Positions 44,248 through 53,368 of a DNA stretch of 64,000 nt are shown here, one piece after another. The notes under the pieces were generated by a model. That model saw nothing but the letters and a program-made list of their open reading frames with translations, made no database searches and was not told where the DNA came from. The DNA is from Sphingomonadaceae bacterium (GTDB lineage: Bacteria > Pseudomonadota > Alphaproteobacteria > Sphingomonadales > Sphingomonadaceae). The number at the start of each line of letters is the position of its first letter. The first letter of the stretch is position 1. Location: positions 1-64,000 of the forward strand of contig CANFXW010000016.1 in the NCBI GenBank assembly GCA_947451145.1. Direction: 5' to 3'. The position numbers and the translations under genes are program-made.

Positions 44248-45249
44248 TCACAGGGCCGCAATCGCCTTGCCCAGCGCCGTCGCATGTTCGGGCAGCGTAT
44301 CCCAAGAGGCTACCAGCCGGGCCGAGTGCTCATCCCAATCGTAAAAGGCAAAACCCTGCGCGCGCAAGCTCTCGCGCTCGGCGCGGGAGGCGATCAGGAA
44401 GACCTCGTTGGCCTCAACCGGATGCATCAGCCGCTCTTTCGCCGCAGCAGCGATCTCCTGCGCGGCAAGGTTGGCGGCGCGGGCGTTGGTCAGCCACAGG
44501 TCACCCTCGACCAGCGCCAGCAATTGCGCGGCGAGGAAGCGGCCCTTTGATTGCAGATGCCCGGCACGCTTGCGGCGCCAGCGGGCGTGATCGGCATGTT
44601 CAGGATCGAAGAACACCACCGCATCGGCGTCCATCCCGCCATTCTTGGTGCCGCCAAAGCAGACGACATCGACCGGCCCCGCAGCTTGCGCCGCCGGGCA
44701 GCCGAGAAAGGCCACGGCATTGGCAAAGCGCGCTCCGTCAAGATGCAGGCCCAGTCCACGCTCCTTGGCGAGAGCGCCAATCGCGGCCAACTCTTCCGGG
44801 CGATAGACCAGCCCGTATTCGGTCGCCTGTGTCACCGAGATCGCCTGCGCCGGAACCTGATGGATCTCGCGCTTGACTGTCGCCAGCACTGCCTCGATGG
44901 AATTCGGCGTAAGCTTGGCCCCCGCCCCCTCTGCCAGCATCAGCTTGGCGCCGTGAAGATAGAACCCCGGCGCGCCGCATTCGTCGGTTTCGATATGGGC
45001 TTCACGGTGGCAGACCACCCCGCCGTGCGGCTGGACCAGTGGCCCCAGCGCGAGGCAATTCGCCGAAGTGCCGGTTGCCGTCCACAGCACCGCAGCGGGC
45101 CGCCCGAACAGATCGCTGAACACTGCGTCGAGCCGCTGGCTCAACGCATCGCCATCATAGCCCTTGTCCGGGCTATCGGCAGCCTGCATCGCCGCCCAGA
45201 CCTTGGGGTGGACGCGCGCAACATTGTCGGAATTGAATTGCATAGCCAT
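44248..45249 (-). CDS. ltaE: Low-specificity L-threonine aldolase
   Basis: A 333-residue PLP enzyme of fold type I that cleaves threonine to glycine and acetaldehyde. The lysine forming the aldimine is Lys202 in CFGGTKNGGM. TATGTSANCLAL, REAHIETDECGAP and LHLDGARFANA are family motifs. Start candidates are ATG at 45249, 45243 or 45273; I use 45249. The preceding gene on the other strand is a small acetyltransferase. Confidence 0.9.
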   Translation of the reverse strand: MAMQFNSDNVARVHPKVWAAMQAADSPDKGYDGDALSQRLDAVFSDLFGRPAAVLWTATGTSANCLALGPLVQPHGGVVCHREAHIETDECGAPGFYLHGAKLMLAEGAGAKLTPNSIEAVLATVKREIHQVPAQAISVTQATEYGLVYRPEELAAIGALAKERGLGLHLDGARFANAVAFLGCPAAQAAGPVDVVCFGGTKNGGMDADAVVFFDPEHADHARWRRKRAGHLQSKGRFLAAQLLALVEGDLWLTNARAANLAAQEIAAAAKERLMHPVEANEVFLIASRAERESLRAQGFAFYDWDEHSARLVASWDTLPEHATALGKAIAAL

Positions 45250-45310
45250 ATGGGCTTCGCCGATGAACCCCATGAGGTCAATCTCTTCAGTGAAATTGGG
45301 AGTGCAGATA

Positions 45311-45601
45311 ATGGAAGGCCTGACAATCACCCGCCACGGCAGCGAAACTGCGGGCGAATACCGCGCGCATGTTGAAGGCAGCACCCACATCGGCCGCCTG
45401 ACATGGGTACAGCAGGGCAATGTGCGCGCGGCAGAGCACACGCTTGTCCCGCCCGAACTCGGCGGGCGCGGGATCGCCGGAAAGCTGGTCGATGCACTGA
45501 TCGCCGATGCCCGCGCGGAGGGCTTCAAGGTAAAGCCGGTGTGCAGCTATGTCGTGAAAGCTTTCGAGAAGCACCCCGAGTGGAGCGAACTCAAGGCCTG
45601 A
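45311..45601 (+). CDS. GNAT-like N-acetyltransferase, YjdJ type
   Basis: A 96-residue mini-GNAT of the YjdJ/DUF4442-free group. The acetyl-CoA motif LVPPELGGRGIAGKLVDALI and the closing PVCSYVVKAFEKHPEW match. GGGAG lies eight bases before the ATG. Its substrate is unknown. It is divergent from the threonine aldolase across about 60 bp. Confidence 0.85.
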   Translation: MEGLTITRHGSETAGEYRAHVEGSTHIGRLTWVQQGNVRAAEHTLVPPELGGRGIAGKLVDALIADARAEGFKVKPVCSYVVKAFEKHPEWSELKA

Positions 45602-45624
45602 GCGGAAGCGGCACGCATTTGACG

Positions 45625-45640
45625 GCCCCATCTTCGGGGC
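45625..45640 (+). terminator. Hairpin after the GNAT gene
   Basis: GCCCC (45625-45629) pairs with GGGGC (45636-45640) around ATCTTC, 23 bases after the stop. Only a weak T content follows, so intrinsic termination is uncertain. Confidence 0.35.
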
Positions 45641-45768
45641 GATGAATTACTGAAGCCACGCCAGAATTCGGTCTTCATTTTACAATGGTTCCAGCAGAGC
45701 TAAGCTGCGCCAAGCTATCAAGCCGACGACGAATTGACCGCCGCGGTTGCACCTTGGGAGGCATGGCC

Positions 45769-47994
45769 ATGGCATTGACCGATATCGCAGCTATTGCAGA
45801 GCGGGGAGCTTCGCCAAGATTGCGCCGGGCCGCACACCTGACGGCGGGCGTCAGCGCGGTTATGCTTGGCGCATCGCTGGCAGCTACTCCGGCAGCGGCT
45901 GCCCAGTGCAAATTCGCCCCGCTTGCGCAGATCAACACCGATGTCGGCGTCGAGCCGCAACTGCTGATCGACGGAATTTGCACCGATCCCGATTACAACC
46001 AAAAGACCTTTGTCGTCGACAAGACCGAGCAGCTGACCCTGCAAGTGCCCGGCGGCCCGCTGATCCCCTTTACGCAGGTTTCGGGGCACTTCCCGGCCAC
46101 TCGCTCGGTGGACAAGCTGCCCGCCTACCTGCGCCAGACCCCGACCGTTTTTCGGCAGGACTATGTCTTCCGCTTTCCCGCCAAGGAATTCTGGCGCCAC
46201 CGTTCGTTCGAACAGCAGCACCCCTCGGGCGGCGGGCAGGTTGATAACCGGATGGCCTTCACCAACGGCGCATTCTCGGTGAACTGGATGAGCGCGAGCA
46301 CGGCCAATTCGGTCGCAACCCATCGCCATGAAGCCGCCGCAACCCAGGTGGCAAAGGCCTATGCCAGCAGACTCTATGGCTACCGGGGTAAGATCTACAG
46401 CTACTTCTGGGGCTGCAGCGGCGGCGGCATCGTCTCGATGGCCGCAGCCGAGAACACCACCGGGATCTGGGACGGCGTGCAGCCGCAATGTCTTGGCCCC
46501 ACCGGCATCGCTACATTCCACTCGTTCCACTGGCAGGCCCACTATACCATGGCGATCCCGCAAGCGAAGCGCGAGGCGATTGCCGCAGCGGTGGTCGCGG
46601 GCGGCACGGGCGATATCTATGCCGGGCTGAATGACGAGGAAAAGTCGGTGCTGAACGAGTTCATCTCGGCCGGCTATCCGCTTCCCGCCATCGGCAACCA
46701 TTTCAAGAACCTGATCCCGCTGGTCGATCCGATCGACATCCGTCTGGCAGATCCGACCTATGAAGAGGATTTCTGGAGCAAGCCGGGCTATGCCGGCAGC
46801 AATCCGCCGAACTACCTGAAAGCCGCGCTGGTTGATACCTATGCCACGGTCAACGGCATCACCCGCGACGCAAATGGCGTTCCGACGGCAGTTCAGTTCG
46901 ACCCGGCATCACTTCCTGCTTTGGGCGTGATGGGCGACAACTATCTCGAGTTCTTCGTCTATTCCCCCGACGGCAAGACCCGCACGGTCGATCCGGTCCG
47001 CGTGGTGGGTGAACCTAGCGATAATACCCGCCGCTTCGGCCTGATGGGCAAGCTTGATCCGGCAACCGGTCTGCTAACCCTCGGCGGCACGACCAAGAAC
47101 GTGTTCGGCAACGTGCTGCAGATCCGCAACAGCAAGATGTTGCTCGATGCGGTGCAGGTGGGCAGCAAGGTGCGGATCAATAACCGCTTCATCCTCGCGA
47201 TGTATTTTTACCCGCGCTACAGCAACATCCCCGGCATGCGCAGCTATGACCAGTATCGCAATGCGGATGGCTCGGCCAAGTACCCCCAGCGCAAAGACTT
47301 GAGCGTTCTGCTCGGGCCCAATTACCGCACGATGGGTGGCCGCAATGAAACCGGCGCGATCAAGACCAAGGTGATGCTCATCGAAGGCCGCGCAGACAAT
47401 CTCTCTTGGCCGATTTTCAACACCAGCTACGCCGAACAGATTCAGCGGACACTTGGCAAGTCGAAGGCCAAGGCCACCATGCGCTTCTATCTGCACGATA
47501 ACGGCCGCCATGCCGTTGGTGGCGGTGAGCCGGGCATCTTCCAGCAATCGATGCAGAATATGATGGCCTGGGTGGAAAAAGGCGTCACACCACCGCCCTC
47601 GACCAGCTACACGATCCGCAACGGACAGGTGGTCCCGCCAGACAACGCCGCCGAACGTGGCGGCCTCCAGCCGGTGATGAGCCTGACAGCCAACGGTGTT
47701 TCTCGCGCAAAAGTGGGGGTTAACCAGCCGGTGAGCTTTGCCGCCAAGCTGGAAATGCCGCCGAAGACGGGTCAGATCGTCCAGTACAACTGGAGCGTGA
47801 ACGGGACTGCTGACCCGATGACTGTACTCGACAAGCCCCAGCCGCTGGCCAGCGTCACCCGCACAATCAGTTTCGACAAGCCCGGCACCTATGTCGTGCG
47901 GCTAACGGTGAATGGGCAGCGCGATGGGCTGGTCGCCCCGGCCAACCAGACGCTGCTCAATAACTTCCAGGAAGTCCGCGTCGTCGTGCAATAG
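45769..47994 (+). CDS. Large secreted alpha/beta-hydrolase-like protein with PKD-like C-terminus
   Basis: A 741-residue exported protein. The signal peptide ends near residue 46 (ATPAAAA). The core has a serine-nucleophile elbow GCSGGG (Ser217) and an acid/base pair suggested by EGRADNLSWP (Asp543) and HDNGRHAVGG (His581), consistent with a tannase/DUF6351-type hydrolase. The end (about 640-741) is a PKD/Ig-like beta domain. GGAGG is eight bases before the ATG at 45769, which decides it over the ATG at 45763. The substrate is unknown; plausible targets are plant or polymer esters. The stop is eight bases convergent with the peroxiredoxin. Confidence 0.7.
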   Translation: MALTDIAAIAERGASPRLRRAAHLTAGVSAVMLGASLAATPAAAAQCKFAPLAQINTDVGVEPQLLIDGICTDPDYNQKTFVVDKTEQLTLQVPGGPLIPFTQVSGHFPATRSVDKLPAYLRQTPTVFRQDYVFRFPAKEFWRHRSFEQQHPSGGGQVDNRMAFTNGAFSVNWMSASTANSVATHRHEAAATQVAKAYASRLYGYRGKIYSYFWGCSGGGIVSMAAAENTTGIWDGVQPQCLGPTGIATFHSFHWQAHYTMAIPQAKREAIAAAVVAGGTGDIYAGLNDEEKSVLNEFISAGYPLPAIGNHFKNLIPLVDPIDIRLADPTYEEDFWSKPGYAGSNPPNYLKAALVDTYATVNGITRDANGVPTAVQFDPASLPALGVMGDNYLEFFVYSPDGKTRTVDPVRVVGEPSDNTRRFGLMGKLDPATGLLTLGGTTKNVFGNVLQIRNSKMLLDAVQVGSKVRINNRFILAMYFYPRYSNIPGMRSYDQYRNADGSAKYPQRKDLSVLLGPNYRTMGGRNETGAIKTKVMLIEGRADNLSWPIFNTSYAEQIQRTLGKSKAKATMRFYLHDNGRHAVGGGEPGIFQQSMQNMMAWVEKGVTPPPSTSYTIRNGQVVPPDNAAERGGLQPVMSLTANGVSRAKVGVNQPVSFAAKLEMPPKTGQIVQYNWSVNGTADPMTVLDKPQPLASVTRTISFDKPGTYVVRLTVNGQRDGLVAPANQTLLNNFQEVRVVVQ

Positions 47995-48002
47995 GTGCGA
48001 CT

Positions 48003-48521
48003 TTAACGCTTCATCGCCTGAACAAAGGCGAGCGCGGCTTTCGCGTGGCTTCCGAATTCCGGATCGTCATTGACGAAAGCGATCTTGCCTTCGGGGGTGA
48101 TGACATAGGTGGTGCGGGTGTTGAACATCGCCCCGTCATTGACATCGAAGGCGTTGACCAGCGCTTCGTTGGCGCTGGCCATCGGAAATCTGCCGCCACA
48201 TTCCCCGGCCGAAAAGCGCGCGAGTGTATCGGTCGAGTCCCGTGATATGCCCATCACGCTGGCTCCGGCGGCGCGGAACTGGTCGAACTTTTCGGCAAAG
48301 TCACGGCATGCCGGCCCGTCGGTGAAAGCGGAAGGTACGAAGAACACGACCACCGGCCCGCTCTTGCGCAGATCGGACAGCGCAAGCGACATCGCCGAAT
48401 TGCCCTGTACGGCGTCAGCCGCGAATTCGGGCGCGGTATCGCCAACAGCAAGCGCCGCCATGGCCGGATGCGCCAAGCAAAGTGCCAGAAGCGCAACAAC
48501 TCGGGCGAATGCGGACGTCAT
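48003..48521 (-). CDS. Exported peroxiredoxin-like protein
   Basis: A 172-residue thioredoxin-fold protein with an N-terminal signal sequence (about residues 1-23) and an AhpC/TSA-type core. The usual PxxxTxxC active loop reads PSAFTDGPAC (Thr67, Cys72), with two extra residues between Thr and the candidate peroxidatic Cys. Other Cys are 14 and 108. GGAG six bases before the ATG at 48521 fixes the start. If active, it would reduce peroxide in the periplasm; the displaced Cys leaves this open. Confidence 0.78.
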   Translation of the reverse strand: MTSAFARVVALLALCLAHPAMAALAVGDTAPEFAADAVQGNSAMSLALSDLRKSGPVVVFFVPSAFTDGPACRDFAEKFDQFRAAGASVMGISRDSTDTLARFSAGECGGRFPMASANEALVNAFDVNDGAMFNTRTTYVITPEGKIAFVNDDPEFGSHAKAALAFVQAMKR

Positions 48522-48763
48522 GCGGATCTCCATTGGCCGTTGCTCTAAGGCCTCACTTGCCAAATTACGAGGCCTCGCCGTACGATTGCGCCGGAGCAGC
48601 ATGAGCCATGGGCCGGTTTCAGCCTTCGCATTCATCACTGCGAACGGCGGATTTTTCAGTTGACTGAGCATCGCAAATGCGCGCCTTCCCAATACGCCGA
48701 TTGCGTCACGCCAACAGATGCCGACCGCGCGTGTCAAAGGTTGAGAATCTCGTTCAGATAGTG

Positions 48764-48787
48764 AACAAGCGCGGCTCGCGCTTTGTT
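48764..48787 (+). promoter_or_regulatory. Terminator-like hairpin in iorA leader
   Basis: AACAAGCGCG pairs with CGCGCTTTGTT (one bulged T, loop GCT), just upstream of the AGAAGG ribosome site of iorA. The GC-rich stem followed by TTTGTT could act as an attenuator or block. The 283 bp between the peroxiredoxin and iorA hold nothing else I can support. Confidence 0.35.
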
Positions 48788-48804
48788 ATGCAGAAGGGCA
48801 ATCC

Positions 48805-49293
48805 ATGGCGATCGGGCTTACAGTAAATGGCAAGGCGGTTTCGCTTGAGGCCGAACCGGATACCCCCCTTCTCTGGGCCCTGCGCGAAGAGCTGGAGCTT
48901 ACGGGCACCAAGTTTGGTTGTGGCGTTGCCGCATGCGGGGCCTGCAGTGTCCATCTCGACGGCAAAATTGTCCGCTCGTGCAGTGTGGCCTTGGCCGATG
49001 CTGCGGGCAAGGCCGTGACCACGATTGAGGGCCTCAAGGGCGACGACGGCAAACTGCACACAGTCCAACAGGCCTGGATCGACGCACAGGTGCCGCAATG
49101 TGGCTATTGCCAATCGGGCCAGATCATGGCCGCAGTGGCACTGATTGACGAGGTTGGACGGCCTAGCGCTGCCCAGATCGACGAAGCGATGACCAACCTG
49201 TGTCGCTGTGGCACATACCCGCGCATCCGGCAGGCTATTCTTGCAGCAACAGGCCAGGCCGCTGCCGGGCTATCCGCGAAGGGAGCTGCGTGA
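48805..49293 (+). CDS. iorA: (2Fe-2S) small subunit of molybdenum hydroxylase (IorA-like)
   Basis: A 162-residue protein with two [2Fe-2S] clusters: [15 protein letters not shown] and a later Cys at VRSC for the ferredoxin-type cluster, CGYCQSG and CRCGTYPRI for the helical one. It relays electrons from the Mo-cofactor subunit. The length and motif spacing fit the isoquinoline 1-oxidoreductase alpha subunit. The stop TGA overlaps the next start (TGATG), so the two subunits are coupled. Confidence 0.93.
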   Translation: MAIGLTVNGKAVSLEAEPDTPLLWALREELELTGTKFGCGVAACGACSVHLDGKIVRSCSVALADAAGKAVTTIEGLKGDDGKLHTVQQAWIDAQVPQCGYCQSGQIMAAVALIDEVGRPSAAQIDEAMTNLCRCGTYPRIRQAILAATGQAAAGLSAKGAA

Positions 49294-51476
49294 TGGGTAT
49301 CAAACGCAGGGCATTCCTGATCGGCGGGGCGGCGCTGGCAGGTGGCGGCGTTTTCGCCCTGCAATACGGCGAATACGCCGGGCGCCGTGATGCGCTCGCG
49401 CTCACCCGTTCCGACAAGGCTGGTTCGTTCACCGGCTGGCTCAGAATAGGCGAAGACAGCAGCGTTACCATTTTTACGCCCCACGTCGATCTGGGTACCG
49501 GAAGCGGAACAGCATTGGCCCAGATGGCCGCAGACGAGCTCGATGCCGACTGGGAACAGGTCATTGTCGAATTCGCTCCTGTTGAACCCGGTTTTGCCAA
49601 TGCCTGGCTGGCCAAAGCGCTGTTGACCGATCCGGCAATGGGCTCGGCCAAATTGGCGATACTGCCTGATTCAATCTTCTCTGCGCTGGCGCGCAACCTT
49701 GCGCACCAGATTACCGGAGGTTCCTCGGCTGTGCGCGGAACCGGGCAGCATGGTTTCAGAGTGCTCGCGGCGGCAGCGCGACAAGCGCTTGTGGAAGAAG
49801 CCGCGTCGCGGCTGGGAGTGCCGGCAAGTGAACTGGCTACAGCCAAAGGCGTAGTGACTCACAAAGGGACCGGCCAGGCACTGCGCTATGGTGAGCTGGC
49901 CAAGGGTGCAGCGACGCGCGAACTTGCCGACAGCCCCAAATTGAAGCCTGCCGGGGCACTTACGCTCATCGGCAAGTCAGTCCCCCGCATTGATATACCG
50001 TCCAAGGTTGATGGCAGTGCGAAGTACGGAATCGACGTTTCTTTGCCTTCAATGCGGGTTGCGACGGTTATGGCTGCCCCGGTGCGCGGCGGCAAAGTGG
50101 AGAGCGTGGACCCGGCTCCGGCAATGGCGATCAAGGGCGTGGAGAGAGTTGTGAAGCTGGACGATGCCGTAGCGGTAATCGCAACCGGCTATTGGCCGGC
50201 GCTGAAAGGCCTGCGCGCACTGTCTCCCAAATTTGGCGATGGCGGAAATGGCGCGGTTTCGAGCGCGTCAATTTTTGCCGATCAGGAAAAGCTGGCAGCT
50301 GATGCCGTGGCCGGGCCTGATGCAAATTTGGGGAAGCTGGTCACCGCCTCCTATCGCACGCCCTATCTTCACCACGCACCCATGGAGACCTTTGCACTCA
50401 CAGCGCATTATCGGAACGGAAAGCTCGAAGTTTGGGGTGGTTTGCAGGACCCGCTTGGAACGCGGCACGCGATTGCCAGCGCTGCCGGACTAGGTCTTTC
50501 CGATGTTACTTTCCATTCCATGCCGCTTGGCGGCGGCTTCGGGCGAAAATTGCCCGGGCAGATCGAGATCATTGGGCAGGTGGTGAATCTGGCAATGCAA
50601 TCGCCGTGGCCGGTGAAGGTAATCTGGCCGCGAGAAGAGGAATTTGCACAGGGTACCTATCGCCCGCAAAGCGCTACGACGATCCGGGCAGCGCTTGGAA
50701 CGGACGGCAAGATCACAGCCTGGCATGCCGCCTTCGCCCAGGCGAGCGGTTTTGATGTTGGCGGCAGCTTTCCCTATGACATACCTTCGCTCAAGCGGAA
50801 GCACGCCAAGCACACGAACCATATTATTACGGGAAGCTGGCGGTCAGTCGAGGCCAGTCAGCACGGGTTCTACAACGAAAGCTTCATGGACGAGCTTGCG
50901 CATGCGGCGGGCGTCGATCCGATTGAATTCCGCAAGCGCCACCTGAAGCCCGGTTCGCGCGCTGCCGCTGTGCTCGACGCAGCCGCCAGGGCCTCGGGCT
51001 GGGGCACGCCATTGCCGCAAGGGACCGGGCGCGGAATTGCTGTGGTCGAATGCTTCGGCACTGTCTGCGCCCATGTTGTTCAGGCATCGGTTCGCGAAGA
51101 TGGTTATCCCAAAGTCGAGAAAGTCTGGGCCGCGGTGGATTGTGGTCAAGTCGTCAACCCGAGAAATGCCGAAGCCCAGGTCATGGGCGGAATCGTCATG
51201 GGGCTTTCCGCTGCGATCCATGAGGAGATCACAATTGAAAGAGGTGCTGTACAGCAGGCAAGTTTCCCGGATTACCCGCTGCTGAAGCTGGCGGAAACAC
51301 CGGAGATTGTGATCGAATTCATTCCAAGCAGCGCGCCGGTCGGCGGCCTTGGCGAGCCCGGCTTGCCGCCCGTTGCCCCCGCTCTGGCCAACGCGCTGTT
51401 CGCCGCGACGGGAACACGTATCCGCCAATTGCCGATCAAGGCACAGGCTGGTCGCGGGCAAGGTCAGGCACAGTAA
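49293..51476 (+). CDS. iorB: Molybdenum-cofactor large subunit (IorB-like aldehyde/N-heterocycle oxidoreductase)
   Basis: A 727-residue protein. A twin-arginine signal KRRAFLIGG (residues 4-12) indicates periplasmic export of the folded enzyme. Family motifs include MPLGGGFGRKLPGQ (cofactor binding) and GGLGEPGLPPVAPALANAL with the catalytic Glu. It likely hydroxylates an N-heterocycle or oxidises an aldehyde; the substrate is not readable. It forms an operon with iorA. No xdhC or mocA-type maturation gene is adjacent. Confidence 0.92.
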   Translation: MGIKRRAFLIGGAALAGGGVFALQYGEYAGRRDALALTRSDKAGSFTGWLRIGEDSSVTIFTPHVDLGTGSGTALAQMAADELDADWEQVIVEFAPVEPGFANAWLAKALLTDPAMGSAKLAILPDSIFSALARNLAHQITGGSSAVRGTGQHGFRVLAAAARQALVEEAASRLGVPASELATAKGVVTHKGTGQALRYGELAKGAATRELADSPKLKPAGALTLIGKSVPRIDIPSKVDGSAKYGIDVSLPSMRVATVMAAPVRGGKVESVDPAPAMAIKGVERVVKLDDAVAVIATGYWPALKGLRALSPKFGDGGNGAVSSASIFADQEKLAADAVAGPDANLGKLVTASYRTPYLHHAPMETFALTAHYRNGKLEVWGGLQDPLGTRHAIASAAGLGLSDVTFHSMPLGGGFGRKLPGQIEIIGQVVNLAMQSPWPVKVIWPREEEFAQGTYRPQSATTIRAALGTDGKITAWHAAFAQASGFDVGGSFPYDIPSLKRKHAKHTNHIITGSWRSVEASQHGFYNESFMDELAHAAGVDPIEFRKRHLKPGSRAAAVLDAAARASGWGTPLPQGTGRGIAVVECFGTVCAHVVQASVREDGYPKVEKVWAAVDCGQVVNPRNAEAQVMGGIVMGLSAAIHEEITIERGAVQQASFPDYPLLKLAETPEIVIEFIPSSAPVGGLGEPGLPPVAPALANALFAATGTRIRQLPIKAQAGRGQGQAQ

Positions 51477-51678
51477 GGACAGGCAGATAGCATGATGCGC
51501 GCTGCGACCGGGCCGTTCCGGCCCTGATGCCCCCCGCAATGAAGGCTCTTGCCGTCCAGTGGATTTCCGATGGTATCGGACCGGTTAGGCGCTCAACGGT
51601 GCCTTTCGTGTTGGCGGGGAACCCGTCAGACGATCAAGATGTCTTCTTTTTGGGGGTTGAGCAGCATCCGATGCGAGC

Positions 51679-53271
51679 TCATTCAGGTTCTTCCCCGATA
51701 GCACAAAGCGCCTCTTTCAGAGGGGTAAGGTAGCCTTCGAACGGCTTCCAGCTTTCGGTTCCGTCGCGGTAGATGGGCTGGCGAACCTGTTCCGAACTAG
51801 CCGTACGTACCGCGCGGTCGTTCTTGTGAAAGGCCAGGCATTCCGGCTCGAAATCAAGCCCGCAATAGGCGAGCAAGCTGCGGACCTCGTTCTCGGTATC
51901 ATCAACCATCCGCTCATAGCTGACCCGGTGGATACGCCCTGGCAGCACCACATCGAGGTGCGCCGTCAGGCGGACATAGTCGCTGTAATAGCGGCCCATG
52001 TCCTCCAGCGAATAGCTGAAGGCCTGCCCCCGGGCGAAATGTTGCTTGAAGTTAGAGAAACAGCAGCCAATCGGATGGCGGCGGGCATCGATGATCCTTG
52101 CGTTGGGCAGGATCAGATGGATGAAAGCAGCGTGTGCCCAGTTGTTCGGCAGCTTGTCGATAAAGAACGGCCGCCCGGTTTTGCGCTGGATGCGGGTGCG
52201 GCGCAGATATTCCTCGCCGAATGCGTGAAGTTTTTCGCCGTCCAGGCTGGCAAGACCTGCCGGATAGGTCTGGTCGCGTCGCGCCAGTACAGGAATATCC
52301 GGCAGTTCGCTGGTGCCTTCGACCTGGCTGTGGCTGGAGAGGATCTGTTCGACCAATGTCGATCCGGCCCGCGGCATGCCGAGAATAAAAATGGGATCCG
52401 GAGCGGCAAAGCCCTTGCCCTCGCGTTCCGCAAAAAACTCGGTCGTGGTCAGCGCGATCAAGTCTTCAACGAAACGTTCGGTTTCGTCGGCATCATAGAC
52501 GAGCTGGGTACGGCGCAGGGCATTGCCAGCCGCATAATGCCCGAAAGAGCGCGCGATTTCGCCGCGGTCCTCCAGCGCTTTGCCAAGGGCAAAATCAAGG
52601 TGGAAGCGGTCCTCTGAGGCAATCGCCGGATCAGCCAGCGCAGCCTGCATGGCCTCAATGTCTTCGTCAGAAAACCGCACGGTTTTCAGATTGGCGAGGC
52701 TCCACCAGACCTCGCCAAGCCCCGGCATCAATTCGAGCGCGCGGCGATAGGCGGAAATGCCCTCGCTTTGCCGGCCAACGGTTTTGAGCATGTGGCCATA
52801 GCTCATCCACACCCGCGGCTGGCGCGGCGCGTCTTGCAGAACCTGTTCGTAGAGTGCGATCGCCTCGGCAAAATCGCCCAGCCGGCCAAGCGCGGCAGCC
52901 TGCAGGTTGGCATGACCGGGGTTATCAGGCTCTTCGGCGATCACCCGGTCAAGCTCGGCAATCGCTTCGGGCGCGCGATTTTGCCGATAGAGAACAAGTG
53001 CCAGATTGGCGCGGGCAGGTGTGAACGAGGGGGACAGTTCCAGCGCGCGCCGCAGCAGGCTTTCCGCATCGCGATAACGACCGATCCGGCCAGCCAGTTC
53101 GGCAAACATACGAATCGCGGCGACATCGAAGGGATCGTCCTTCAGATGCTGGCGCAACAAGGGTTCGGCAATCGGCAGGTTGTTCTCGTTCAGCGCTATC
53201 GCCGCTTCGAGCAGGCGCGGATGATACTGGCCGAGCCTGGAAATCCAGCTTTGGGTAGTGACGAATGCCAT
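51679..53271 (-). CDS. TPR-containing sulfotransferase
   Basis: A 530-residue protein. Some six TPR-like helical repeats (about residues 15-230) precede a sulfotransferase domain. The PAPS 5'-phosphosulfate loop is ILGMPRAGSTLVEQILSSHS (about 290-310), and INARRHPIGCCFSNFKQHF-like residues (DARRHPIGCC) follow for the 3'-phosphate. It would transfer sulfate to a hydroxyl group; the substrate is unknown. The 200-bp gap to iorB holds no gene I can support. Confidence 0.86.
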   Translation of the reverse strand: MAFVTTQSWISRLGQYHPRLLEAAIALNENNLPIAEPLLRQHLKDDPFDVAAIRMFAELAGRIGRYRDAESLLRRALELSPSFTPARANLALVLYRQNRAPEAIAELDRVIAEEPDNPGHANLQAAALGRLGDFAEAIALYEQVLQDAPRQPRVWMSYGHMLKTVGRQSEGISAYRRALELMPGLGEVWWSLANLKTVRFSDEDIEAMQAALADPAIASEDRFHLDFALGKALEDRGEIARSFGHYAAGNALRRTQLVYDADETERFVEDLIALTTTEFFAEREGKGFAAPDPIFILGMPRAGSTLVEQILSSHSQVEGTSELPDIPVLARRDQTYPAGLASLDGEKLHAFGEEYLRRTRIQRKTGRPFFIDKLPNNWAHAAFIHLILPNARIIDARRHPIGCCFSNFKQHFARGQAFSYSLEDMGRYYSDYVRLTAHLDVVLPGRIHRVSYERMVDDTENEVRSLLAYCGLDFEPECLAFHKNDRAVRTASSEQVRQPIYRDGTESWKPFEGYLTPLKEALCAIGEEPE

Positions 53272-53368
53272 GAGCCTGCTCTAGCCCGAATGCAGCCTCT
53301 TTCGCCAGCCCCAGAACTTTCTGGCACATTTCCGCCTGCTGTGTTCAAACGTTCCTCTAGGGGAAACT

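Noticed and set aside
48741..48752. TTGAGAATCTC before iorA, identical in part to Fur-like box 2
   Set aside because: An 11-base match between two places in 64 kb is expected by chance, and there is no second half-site TCGCAA.
51477..51678. A short plus-strand open frame (51527-51733) after iorB
   Set aside because: It has no recognisable domain or ribosome site and overlaps the sulfotransferase end; I treat the gap as non-coding.
53313..53335. A sigma-54-like TGGCAC element before the permease
   Set aside because: The -12 GC does not fall at the required ten-base spacing from the GG; it reads CC there.
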